Shown here: positions 6,962 through 14,317 of the stretch, in pieces
Position numbering within the stretch: the first letter of the stretch is position 1
Layout of the letters: each line of letters begins with the position of its first letter
From: Lachnospiraceae bacterium
Lineage (GTDB): Bacteria; Bacillota; Clostridia; Lachnospirales; Lachnospiraceae
NCBI GenBank assembly: GCA_028689585.1
Contig: JAQVCW010000027.1
Location: 15,608-50,930 of the forward strand
Direction: 5' to 3'
DNA length: 35,323 nt
Notes under the pieces: generated by a model
What the model saw: the letters and a program-made list of their open reading frames with translations, nothing else
What the model was told of the DNA's origin: nothing
The model's database searches: none
Position numbers and translations under genes: made by a program

Positions 6962-7740
6962 TCCGAAATTACAGGGATTTGACCAGGCTGGAGATGGAGC
7001 AGGTGGATAAGGCTCACACGATCGTATTGATTCCGGTGGGCGCTCTGGAGCAGCATGGCAACCAGGCTCCTCTGGGAACGGATGATTTCATCGCCGAGGC
7101 CATGCTGGATTATCTGAAAAAGGAACTGCCGGAGGACTTCCCCATGCTTTATTTTCCGGTCATTCCGGTGGGACTGAGTACAGAACACAAGAATTTTTGC
7201 GGTTCTGTCACCTTCAAGCCGGATACCTACTACCATATGCTTCATGATATCTGCGAAAGCCTTCATCATCACGGCTTCCGGAAAATCGCGTTTCTGGTCT
7301 GCCATGGGGGGAATGCTCCGGTGATTCAGATCCTGAGCAGGGAGCTGAGAAGTGAGTTCGGTCTGTCCGCATTTATCCTGTCATCCGGAGCGTTTGGTCA
7401 TCCCGATGTAAAAGCGACGATCTCAGAAGGAAATATCTGGGATTTCCACGGCGGGGAGATGGAAACTTCCATGGTAATGGCAGTTCATCCGGAATGCGTA
7501 AAGCTGGAAACAGCAGTGGCCGGGCGCCCGGAGGCATTTGTGAAAAATAAATCCCTGCTGCCCTATGGCAGTGTATCCATCGGCTGGGTGTCCGAGGACT
7601 GGAAAGACGAGCAGGGAAATCCCATCGGTATCGGCGGAGATCCCTCCGGTGCCACCCCGGAAAAAGGTGACATTATTCTGCGCACCAGCGCCAGAGAACT
7701 GGTGCCCGGACTGCTGGAAATTCTGAAATGGGAAGAATAG
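6958..7740 (+). CDS. creatininase-family metal-dependent amidohydrolase
   Basis: A 260-residue protein of the creatininase/FAPy-deformylase family. The metal-binding set is visible: E31 and H33 in GALEQHG, D42 in GTDD, H116 in CHGGN and E167 in HGGEMETS. Members hydrolyse cyclic or linear amides (creatinine, or formamide intermediates in archaeal flavin synthesis). The ATGA overlap with ribU and the shared FMN riboswitch tie it to flavin metabolism. A plausible role is cleaving an imported flavin derivative or breakdown product, which is inference. Confidence 0.9.
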   Translation: MIRNYRDLTRLEMEQVDKAHTIVLIPVGALEQHGNQAPLGTDDFIAEAMLDYLKKELPEDFPMLYFPVIPVGLSTEHKNFCGSVTFKPDTYYHMLHDICESLHHHGFRKIAFLVCHGGNAPVIQILSRELRSEFGLSAFILSSGAFGHPDVKATISEGNIWDFHGGEMETSMVMAVHPECVKLETAVAGRPEAFVKNKSLLPYGSVSIGWVSEDWKDEQGNPIGIGGDPSGATPEKGDIILRTSARELVPGLLEILKWEE

Positions 7741-7831
7741 GAAGCTGCTTCTGATCCTTCTAAAACCGGGGGATAGGGATAGAGGGACAGGAAAAATCCC
7801 TTACTTACGGCATAAATTTCATAAAAAAGTT
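7741..7831. other. short spacer after the flavin operon
   Basis: The first 90 bases of the roughly 500-base gap between the creatininase gene and the next binding-protein gene hold no gene and no clear terminator that I can see. The rest of the gap is occupied by two operator-promoter units, a candidate small RNA and a structured leader. Confidence 0.5.
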
Positions 7832-7876
7832 TTACCCCCCGGGTGGCTTGCAGCCCCTTTTAAAGTGTAGTAAGAT
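7832..7876 (+). promoter_or_regulatory. palindromic operator and promoter of the candidate small RNA
   Basis: TTACCCCCCGGGTGG (7832-7846) is followed immediately by TTGCAG (7848-7853), a 17-base spacer and TAAGAT (7871-7876). Sequence and spacing match the FecCD operon promoter at 2842-2886 with one base changed in the shared block. Confidence 0.7.
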
Positions 7877-7882
7877 GTGAAT

Positions 7883-7995
7883 ATGTCAAAAACGCATGCC
7901 TCCAATCATGCAAAACAAGTCAGTACCCATTTTGTTAATTCTCTTAAAGCCGGTATATTTCATATTTTGAAGCATATGAAATATACCGGCTTTTT
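7883..7995 (+). ncRNA. candidate ~113-nt regulatory small RNA
   Basis: A good promoter with its operator would start transcription near 7883, and a 20-bp perfect terminator hairpin ends it at 7995. The intervening ~60 bases show no ribosome binding site. An ATG at 7883 opens a 54-codon frame that runs through the terminator stem, but it would be leaderless and would need readthrough. A small RNA co-regulated with the two metal-type ABC operons fits better. The targets are unknown. Confidence 0.5.
7946..7995 (+). terminator. strong terminator, 20-bp perfect stem
   Basis: The 20 bases at 7946-7965 (AAAGCCGG...CATAT) are perfectly complementary to 7974-7993 across an eight-base loop, and the right arm ends in a T run. 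It separates the candidate small RNA from the next promoter. Confidence 0.92.
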
Positions 7996-8062
7996 AACAG
8001 CTTTTTGCGGCTGTTCTGCCGTGAAGAAAAAGAACAAATACATATAAAAAAAATATATTTTT

Positions 8063-8106
8063 ATCCCCCATGGGGGCTTATACCTTTGATGATACTCTGT
8101 TATAAT
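8063..8106 (+). promoter_or_regulatory. palindromic operator and promoter of the nickel/peptide ABC operon
   Basis: The perfect palindrome CCCCCATGGGGG (8065-8076) abuts the -35 box TTATAC (8078-8083). A 17-base spacer leads to a consensus TATAAT (8101-8106). It has the same architecture as the operators at 2842 and 7832. Confidence 0.75.
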
Positions 8107-8243
8107 GGAAAACATGCTGGAGCTGGCGCTGATCATCAAAGCGCATGGCCAGATGATTTTTGACATAAAATAACAGCGTCAGCCCATTTGCCAAAGGCAA
8201 ATTCAGAATGGGCTGATGTTCACACATCGGGGAGGAGCAGGAA
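8107..8243 (+). promoter_or_regulatory. structured 5' leader of the nickel/peptide ABC operon
   Basis: The leader of about 130 bases has two hairpins. In the first, ATCATC (8132-8137) pairs with GATGAT (8152-8157) and is followed by TTTTT, like a weak terminator. In the second, CAGCCCATT (8180-8188) pairs with AATGGGCTG (8207-8215), with an alternative inner pairing TTTGCC/GGCAAA. The GGGGAGGAG ribosome binding site follows. I recognise no known riboswitch class. It may be an attenuator or a stability element. Confidence 0.45.
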
Positions 8244-9830
8244 ATGAAAAAAACATGGATTACACTTTTGGCAGCGGGCCTCATGGCAGCGTCCCTCATG
8301 GGCACCGGCCTTTCGGCACAGGCGGAGGAAAATGCAAAGAATGAAGTAATTGTGACAATGCCAACCACTTCGGAACCGGAAGCGGGTTTTGATCCGGCTT
8401 ATGGCTGGGGGGCAGGAGAGCATGTGCATGAGCCATTGATACAGAGCACGCTGACGATTACCAATTCAGATCTTTCCATTGGAATGGATCTGGCGACGGA
8501 GTATTCGGCCAGCGAAGACGGTCTGACCTGGACCGTGAAAATACGGGATGATGTAAAATTCACGGACGGAGAGCCATTGACCGCAGAGGATGTGGCTTTT
8601 ACCTACAATAACTGCCGGGACAACAGCTCAGTGAATGATTTTTCCATGCTGAAAGAGGCAGTGGCAGTGGATGATACCACGGTGGAGTTTCACATGACAA
8701 AGGCATTTTCCATCTGGCCTTATACCATGGCGATTGTTGGAATTGTTCCGGAACATGCCTATGATGAGAATTATGGACAGCATCCCATCGGTTCCGGGCG
8801 TTATATCATGAAACAGTGGGATAGGGGACAGCAGGTGATTTTCGAAGCCAATCCGGATTATTACGGGGAAGCGCCGAAGATGCAGAAGGTGACAGTGCTG
8901 TTTATGGAAGAGGATGCGGCACTGGCAGCGGCACAGGCGGGACAGGTGGATGTGGCCCACACTGCGGCTTCCTATTCGGATCTGACGATAGACGGCTACA
9001 ATCTGCTGAGCGTGGCAACGGTAGACAACCGCGGCATCAATCTTCCGGCAGTGCCGGCAGCGGATGTGGACGGCGTCACGGTGGGCAATGATTTCACCGG
9101 CGATGTGGCAGTAAGACGTGCCATCAACATCGGAATTGACCGGGACGAGATGATCCAGAATGTATTGAATGGTTACGGAACACCGGCCTACAGCGTATGC
9201 GATAAGCTGCCGTGGTACAATGCTGATGCAGAGGTCGCTTATGATTTTGATGCGGCAGTGAAGCTTCTGGAAGATGCCGGATGGGCAGAAGGAGCAGACG
9301 GCATCCGGGAAAAAGACGGCGTTCGTGCAGCGTTTACCTTACTGTATCCGTCCTCCGATTCGGTTCGTCAGGCACTGGCGGAGGATACCAAAAATCAGTT
9401 GGCACAGCTTGGCATCGAAGTGACCACAGAAGGTGTCGGCTGGGATACCGCCTACACCAGAGCAGAGTCCGAACCGCTGGTATGGGGCTGGGGAGCCCAC
9501 AGTCCGATGGAGGTATACAATATTTATCATACCATGAAGGATACCGGACTGGCAGAATATTCACCTTATGCAAATGAGACCGTGGATCAGTATATGGATG
9601 AGGCTCTGGAAAGCAGTGATCTGGAAGAATCCTACGAACTGTGGAAGAAAGCTCAATGGGACGGAGAAAACGGCATTATCCAGGAGGGTGAAATTCCGTG
9701 GATATGGCTGTGCAATATCGACCATTTGTACTTTGTCAGAGACGGACTGCAGATCGCAGAACAGAAAATCCATCCCCACGGACATGGCTGGTCGATCGTA
9801 AATAATGTGGATCAGTGGAGCTGGGAATAA
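8244..9830 (+). CDS. nickel/peptide-type ABC substrate-binding protein without lipobox
   Basis: A 528-residue family 5 solute-binding protein (DppA/OppA/NikA superfamily). It shows an SBP_bac_5 core with GLTWTVKIRDDVKFTDGEPLTA, then DVAFTYN and PIGSGRY, and later VRRAINIGIDRDEM. A signal peptide of about 27 residues ends AQA-EEN. No lipobox cysteine is present, so the mature protein appears unanchored. It heads an operon with two permeases and two ATPases, the usual five-gene set for nickel, metallophore or oligopeptide uptake. The operator shared with a FecCD importer favours a metal-linked substrate over peptides, which is inference. Confidence 0.9.
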   Translation: MKKTWITLLAAGLMAASLMGTGLSAQAEENAKNEVIVTMPTTSEPEAGFDPAYGWGAGEHVHEPLIQSTLTITNSDLSIGMDLATEYSASEDGLTWTVKIRDDVKFTDGEPLTAEDVAFTYNNCRDNSSVNDFSMLKEAVAVDDTTVEFHMTKAFSIWPYTMAIVGIVPEHAYDENYGQHPIGSGRYIMKQWDRGQQVIFEANPDYYGEAPKMQKVTVLFMEEDAALAAAQAGQVDVAHTAASYSDLTIDGYNLLSVATVDNRGINLPAVPAADVDGVTVGNDFTGDVAVRRAINIGIDRDEMIQNVLNGYGTPAYSVCDKLPWYNADAEVAYDFDAAVKLLEDAGWAEGADGIREKDGVRAAFTLLYPSSDSVRQALAEDTKNQLAQLGIEVTTEGVGWDTAYTRAESEPLVWGWGAHSPMEVYNIYHTMKDTGLAEYSPYANETVDQYMDEALESSDLEESYELWKKAQWDGENGIIQEGEIPWIWLCNIDHLYFVRDGLQIAEQKIHPHGHGWSIVNNVDQWSWE

Positions 9831-9873
9831 CAGCAGGGAGAACAGAGATAAAGCTTCTGGCAGATTGCAGATG

Positions 9874-9981
9874 TATTTGCCATGCGAAGCATGGCAAATA
9901 TCGCAGCAAGAATTCAGAGGCATTTAAAAAAATGAGCCGGAGAAGAGAGCACCGCAGAATGCGGCGTTTCTCTTCTCCGGC
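9874..9981 (+). promoter_or_regulatory. two intra-operon hairpins between binding protein and permease
   Basis: TATTTGCCATG (9874-9884) pairs with CATGGCAAATA (9890-9900). Then GCCGGAGAAGAGA (9936-9948) pairs with TCTCTTCTCCGGC (9969-9981). The second is followed by only AAAATC, not a T tract, so it is more likely a 3'-end stabiliser that keeps binding-protein mRNA in excess over transporter mRNA. Part of the first hairpin recurs at 2710-2741. Confidence 0.6.
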
Positions 9982-10010
9982 AAAATCTGTATATAAGAAG
10001 GAGAATTATT

Positions 10011-11006
10011 TTGAGCAGTTCCATGGGAAAAACAATCGGAAAAAACATAATAAGAATGATACTGCTGGTGATCGCAGTGAGTATCGCGGCATTTACGCTG
10101 ATGACGCTTTCCCCCATTGATCCGCTGCAGGCCAATGTAGGGCAGGCGGCTCTGGGCTCCATGAGCCAGGAGCAGATTGCCAAACTGGAAGAGTACTGGG
10201 GAGTGGGACAGCCGCCGCTGCAGCGTTATCTGGCCTGGGCAAAGGACTTTTTTACCGGGGATATGGGCGTTTCCCTGCTGTACCGGCAGGAGGTTTCCAA
10301 GGTAATTGCGGTAAAACTGGGAAATTCCATGTTTTTAATGGTCATGGCCTGGGTGTTTTCCGGGATCCTGGGGTTTGTGCTGGGTGCGGTGGCAGGAATG
10401 CACCGTGGCAGGGCGGCAGATAAAATCATCCGCGGCTACTGCCTGACCGTTTCCAGCACACCGGCCTTCTGGATCGCCATGCTGCTGCTGATCGTCTTCG
10501 GAGTGTGGCTGAAGGTGCTGCCCATCGGACTGAGCGTGCCCATTGGCGTGGAAGCCAGCGGAGTTACCTTTTTAGACCGGGTGCGCCACGCCATCCTTCC
10601 GGCGGTGACCCTTTCCATCACCGGGATTTCCAATATTGCTCTTCATACCAGAGAGAAAATGATCGATATCATGGAAAGCGATTACGTTCTGTTTGCCAGA
10701 GCCAGAGGAGAAAGCAACTGGCAGATATTTAAAAATCATGGCTTTCGCAATGTGATCGGTCCGGCCATGACACTTCAGTTTGCAGCCATCAGCGAGATCT
10801 TTGGAGGATCGGTGCTGGTAGAGCAGGTGTTTTCCTATCCGGGACTGGGGCAGGCCGCTGTCAGCGCAGGGCTGGGCAGTGATCTTCCGCTGCTGATGGC
10901 GATCACGATCATCAGTGCATTATTTGTTTTCGGAGGCAATCTCATCGCCAACATTCTCTATGGCGTGATTGATCCAAGAATCAGAAAAGGAGAAAAAGCA
11001 GTATGA
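10011..11006 (+). CDS. ABC transporter permease (NikB/DppB type)
   Basis: A 331-residue permease with an N-terminal membrane helix, the extracytoplasmic loop typical of DppB proteins, and a MetI-like core. The EAA-type cytoplasmic loop reads YVLFARARGESNWQIFKNHG. The start is a TTG at 10011, supported by AAGGAG seven bases upstream; the next ATG (10023) is a poorer fit. The stop overlaps the next start as ATGA. It forms half of the channel for the nickel/peptide-type importer. Confidence 0.92.
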   Translation: MSSSMGKTIGKNIIRMILLVIAVSIAAFTLMTLSPIDPLQANVGQAALGSMSQEQIAKLEEYWGVGQPPLQRYLAWAKDFFTGDMGVSLLYRQEVSKVIAVKLGNSMFLMVMAWVFSGILGFVLGAVAGMHRGRAADKIIRGYCLTVSSTPAFWIAMLLLIVFGVWLKVLPIGLSVPIGVEASGVTFLDRVRHAILPAVTLSITGISNIALHTREKMIDIMESDYVLFARARGESNWQIFKNHGFRNVIGPAMTLQFAAISEIFGGSVLVEQVFSYPGLGQAAVSAGLGSDLPLLMAITIISALFVFGGNLIANILYGVIDPRIRKGEKAV

Positions 11007-11830
11007 AAAAGAAAATAAATGGAAGAACGCTGCTTTTATTCTGGCTGGTCCTGTCCGTTCTTTTCCTGACTGCCGTGTGCATCGGGGGCAGCTTTCTGGA
11101 TGAGACCGCCAGGGTGACGGATTTTTCCAGAAAAAATATTTCTCCCTGTATCCAGTATCCCTTTGGCACAGACTGGCTGGGACGGGACATGTTCGCCAGG
11201 ACCATCCGGGGCCTGTCCATCAGCATTCTGATCGGAGTATGTGCGGCAAGCGTCAGCGCAGTGGCGGCATTTTTGCTGGGAGTAGTTTCTGCCACCATGG
11301 GAAAAATGGCGGATGGCATTGTGACCTGGCTGATTGATCTGGTGATGGGAATTCCACATATGCTGCTGTTGATCCTGATCTGCGTAGCCAGCGGAAGGGG
11401 GCTGAAGGGAGTCATTCTCGGGGTGGCCCTGACGCACTGGACTTCCCTGACTCGGCTGATCCGGGGCGAGGTCCTTCAACTGAAGGAGCAGAATTACGTG
11501 AAGATTGCATACAAGCTGGGCAAGGGCAGATGGTACGTGGCAATGAAGCATATGGCGCCGCAGTTGTTTCCCCAGTTCGTGGTGGGACTGGTGCTATTAT
11601 TTCCCCATGCAATCCTGCATGAGTCAGGCATCACATTTCTGGGCTTTGGCCTGTCAAATGAGCAGCCGGCCATCGGTATTATTTTATCAGAAGCCATGAA
11701 ATATCTGGTCACCGGAAAATGGTGGCTGGCATTGTTCCCGGGCATTATGCTGGTCCTGACGGTAATCTGTTTTTATACTATGGGCGACAGCCTCAGAAAA
11801 TTAATCGATCCGGCCAGCGCGCATCAGTAG
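11003..11830 (+). CDS. ABC transporter permease (NikC/DppC type)
   Basis: A 275-residue second permease with an N-terminal helix, the FGTDWLGRDMFARTIRG block characteristic of DppC/NikC proteins, and an EAA loop (YVKIAYKLGKGRWYVAMKHM). It is translationally coupled to the upstream permease through ATGA and is followed after 12 bases by the first ATPase, with an AGGAGGGG site between. Confidence 0.92.
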   Translation: MKKKINGRTLLLFWLVLSVLFLTAVCIGGSFLDETARVTDFSRKNISPCIQYPFGTDWLGRDMFARTIRGLSISILIGVCAASVSAVAAFLLGVVSATMGKMADGIVTWLIDLVMGIPHMLLLILICVASGRGLKGVILGVALTHWTSLTRLIRGEVLQLKEQNYVKIAYKLGKGRWYVAMKHMAPQLFPQFVVGLVLLFPHAILHESGITFLGFGLSNEQPAIGIILSEAMKYLVTGKWWLALFPGIMLVLTVICFYTMGDSLRKLIDPASAHQ

Positions 11831-11842
11831 GAGGGGAGAAAG

Positions 11843-12775
11843 ATGGAAAAGAATACGAGTCCGGTACTGGAAATCCGACATATGAATATCTCCTTTCTTC
11901 AATATGAAAAGGGGTTCCGGCAGGTGGAGCTGCCGGTGATATCCGATCTGAATCTGACCATAGAAGAGGGAGAAATGGTGGCTGTAGTGGGTTCCTCCGG
12001 CTCCGGAAAAAGTCTTCTGGCCCATGGAGTGATGGGCATTCTTCCCTACAACGCATCGATGGGCGGAGAGATGATCTACCGGGGCCAGCCACTGACCCGG
12101 AAACGGATTCAGAAGCTGCGGGGAAATGAAATTGTGATGGTGCCTCAGAGCACTTCCTATCTGGATCCTTTGATGAAGGTGGGACAGCAGATCTGCAAAG
12201 GCAGCCGGGATGAGGAAAAAAAGAAAAAACTGAATCAAATTTTTCATCGTTTTTCACTGGAGGAAAAGGTACAGCAGCAATATCCCTTTGAACTGTCCGG
12301 CGGCATGACCAGGCGCATCATGATTTCCACGGCATTGATTGAGAATCCCCGGCTGGTGATCGCAGACGAACCCACGCCAGGACTGCATCTGAAGATGGCA
12401 AAGCGGGCTATGGAGCATTTTCGCCAGTTGGCGGATATGGGGGCCGGTGTGCTGGTGATCACCCATGATCTGGAGCTGGCACTGGAGACCGCGGATAAAG
12501 TGGTGGTCTTTTATGCAGGGCATACCATTGAAGAGGCGAATGCATCAGACTTTAAGGAGGTATCACTGCTGCGCCATCCCTATACCAGGGCGCTGTGGAA
12601 GGCGATTCCCCAGAATGGCTTTGAGAGCATTCCGGGAATCCAGCCCTATGTAAAGGAAATGCCAAAGGGCTGTCCCTTTGCGCCCCGATGTGAAAAAAGA
12701 ACGGCCGAATGCGAAGGAGAAATTCCCTATCGAAAGGTGCGGGATGGATATGTGAGGTGCCTGTATGATGCTTGA
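11843..12775 (+). CDS. ABC transporter ATP-binding protein (NikD/OppD type)
   Basis: A 310-residue ATPase with Walker A GSSGSGKS, signature LSGGMTRR and Walker B LVIADEPTPGLH. The C-terminal oligopeptide-transporter extension carries a cysteine set (GCPFAPRCEKRTAEC and a final RC) seen in OppD/OppF proteins. The D-loop reads PGLH where TALD is common, a variation I associate with some NikD-like proteins. Its end overlaps the next gene by 11 bases. Confidence 0.92.
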   Translation: MEKNTSPVLEIRHMNISFLQYEKGFRQVELPVISDLNLTIEEGEMVAVVGSSGSGKSLLAHGVMGILPYNASMGGEMIYRGQPLTRKRIQKLRGNEIVMVPQSTSYLDPLMKVGQQICKGSRDEEKKKKLNQIFHRFSLEEKVQQQYPFELSGGMTRRIMISTALIENPRLVIADEPTPGLHLKMAKRAMEHFRQLADMGAGVLVITHDLELALETADKVVVFYAGHTIEEANASDFKEVSLLRHPYTRALWKAIPQNGFESIPGIQPYVKEMPKGCPFAPRCEKRTAECEGEIPYRKVRDGYVRCLYDA

Positions 12776-13382
12776 AGCAAGAGAGATATCATTTCAATAT
12801 GAGAAAAATTCCCGCATGATCTTGGAAAATTTCAGCATTCAGGTGGAAAGCACGGACCGGATCGGTCTGGTGGCTCCCAGCGGCTTTGGAAAAACCACCC
12901 TCTGCAAGATTCTGGCGGGCTATGAGCGTCCCCTGGGCGGTGAGGTACTGGTGGATGGCAAAGCCCTGTCAGAATATCGGGGATATTGTCCGGTACAGAT
13001 GATCTGGCAGCATCCGGAGCAGTCGGTGAACCCCAGGAGGCGGATGCGGGCAGTGATCGAAGAGGGAAATCAGGTGGATCCAAGTGTAGTGGATGGACTG
13101 GGAATAGAGGCGGACTGGATGAACCGGTTCCCGGCGGAAATCTCCGGGGGAGAAATGCAGCGGTTCTGTATTGCCAGAGTGCTGGGCGAGGGAACCCGCT
13201 TTCTGCTGGCAGATGAGATCAGCACCATGCTGGATCTGATTACCCAGAGCCAGATCTGGCACTTTTTAATAGAAGAAACTCAGAGAAGAAAAATCGGACT
13301 TCTGACGGTGAGCCACAGTGAAGAGCTGCTGAAAAAGGTGTGTACGAAATTGTATTATCTGGAAACGAAAACCTGGGGATGA
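12765..13382 (+). CDS. ABC transporter ATP-binding protein (NikE/OppF type), short
   Basis: A 205-residue ATPase with only the nucleotide-binding domain and no C-terminal oligopeptide extension. The P-loop reads APSGFGKTT (residues 37-45), with alanine at the first glycine position. Signature ISGGEMQR and Walker B LLADEISTMLD follow, and the H-loop histidine is in LTVSHSEE. The last gene of the operon, it overlaps its partner by 11 bases. All catalytic residues are present, so it is probably functional as a heterodimer partner. Confidence 0.9.
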   Translation: MMLEAREISFQYEKNSRMILENFSIQVESTDRIGLVAPSGFGKTTLCKILAGYERPLGGEVLVDGKALSEYRGYCPVQMIWQHPEQSVNPRRRMRAVIEEGNQVDPSVVDGLGIEADWMNRFPAEISGGEMQRFCIARVLGEGTRFLLADEISTMLDLITQSQIWHFLIEETQRRKIGLLTVSHSEELLKKVCTKLYYLETKTWG

Positions 13383-13408
13383 AAAAAGCCAGACATTAGG
13401 CTCCGCCC

Positions 13409-13421
13409 GATAAGGATGTTT
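13409..13421. repeat. left 13-bp inverted repeat, possible element end
   Basis: GATAAGGATGTTT here is the exact reverse complement of AAACATCCTTATC at 26771-26783. Between them lies the whole block of foreign-looking genes. Locally it also forms a small hairpin (AAGGATGT TTC ACATCCTT). Confidence 0.5.
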
Positions 13422-13437
13422 CACATCCTTGGGATTT

Positions 13438-13471
13438 GCCGCAGGAACCATCATGGTTTTCTGTGGCTTTT
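13438..13471 (+). terminator. hairpin terminator downstream of the ABC operon
   Basis: GCCGCAG plus AACCAT pair with ATGGTT plus CTGTGGC and are followed by TTTTC. It lies between the nickel/peptide operon and the recombinase remnant read towards it, and could serve either transcript. Whether it belongs to the chromosome or the element is unclear. Confidence 0.6.
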
Positions 13472-13479
13472 CTCTTGTC

Positions 13480-14136
13480 TTAAACCCTGCCGACGAAGTT
13501 GAAGTACACTTCGACCTCTTGGGTATAGTTTTTCTTTTTCCACGCCTCGCTGCGCTCATGAACCACGATTTTGTCGATGAACTCCCGCACGATTTCAGGC
13601 GTTAATTCCTGTATGTCGGTGTACTTATCCACGATTTTGAGAAAACGGTCGGCATTCAGCATTTTGTCCTGTTCAGCGCTTATTTCCCGCTCCAATGCGG
13701 ATGTTATGGCAGTCAAATCTTTCTTTTCCGCTTTGTAACTATCGGTCAGCATTTGAAATTGCTGTGCGGAGAGATTTTCCAGTGTCATTTCCTCAAACGC
13801 CTTGCGGAACAGCTTGTCCAAAGCAGCAAGGCGTTTCCCACCTTTCTCAAACTCCCGTATTTTTGCGGAAAGTTCCCGCTTGAGCTGGCTTTGATGCTTG
13901 TCCATCGCCTGTTGTAAGAATTCGTCTGTGTGCTGTTTCGCTTCCCGCGTAACTCGCTGAATTTCAACCAGAATAATTTGATGGAGCACCATGATCTCGA
14001 TAGTGTGGGGCGTACATTCCTCTTTGTGGGCGTGGTAGGTGCCGCAGGTGTAGGTGTACTGCGCCTCATTCCAGCTTCCGCACCGGCAGAAGTAATGTCG
14101 TTTGCCGCAGTCGGCGCAAGAGACGATGCCGGTCAG
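13480..14136 (-). pseudogene. large serine recombinase, C-terminal fragment (TnpX/DUF4368 type)
   Basis: About 219 codons remain. The fragment begins LTGIVSCADCGK, the recombinase zinc-ribbon with further cysteines (YFCRC, CGTYHAHKEEC), then a long coiled coil and the DUF4368-type end (VREFIDKIVVHE...VEVYFNFVGRV). The catalytic serine domain and DNA-binding parts are missing. At 14136 the sequence joins, out of frame, the start of an unrelated small gene, so a deletion removed the first half. Such recombinases mobilise Tn4451-like elements and usually lie at one end, which fits its place at the left edge here. Confidence 0.85.
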
Positions 14137-14212
14137 CCTTTTTGTCTATTTTCTCGCACATATCCTTTGTGAGATAAATAGAAGTAATGATTCTGCCGGT
14201 TTTAGCTGCCAT
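14066..14212 (-). pseudogene. N-terminus of a ribbon-helix-helix-like protein fused by deletion
   Basis: From ATG 14212 the reading starts MAAKTGRIITSIYLTKDMCE and continues KIDKKAD, which looks like the start of a small ribbon-helix-helix DNA-binding protein of mobile elements. At about 14132 it passes into recombinase DNA in the wrong frame and stops at 14066 after 48 residues. I read it as the other half of the deletion junction. The family call is tentative. Confidence 0.5.
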
Positions 14213-14317
14213 AAATCCCTCTTTCCCGGCGTTGTTAACGCCATGCTTTGATTAACAAGGGTACAGACTTTGCCTGTACGGTGTTTTTACGAACACCCCC
14301 TATTCCTGCACTTCACC

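Noticed and set aside
7883-8047. 54-codon histidine-containing small protein
   Set aside because: The ATG coincides with the predicted transcription start, there is no ribosome binding site, and the frame passes through a perfect terminator hairpin. Kept only as an alternative to the small RNA.
13695-14172. Plus-strand frames over the recombinase remnant
   Set aside because: The minus strand reads a recognisable recombinase C-terminus; the opposite frames have no family or start signals.
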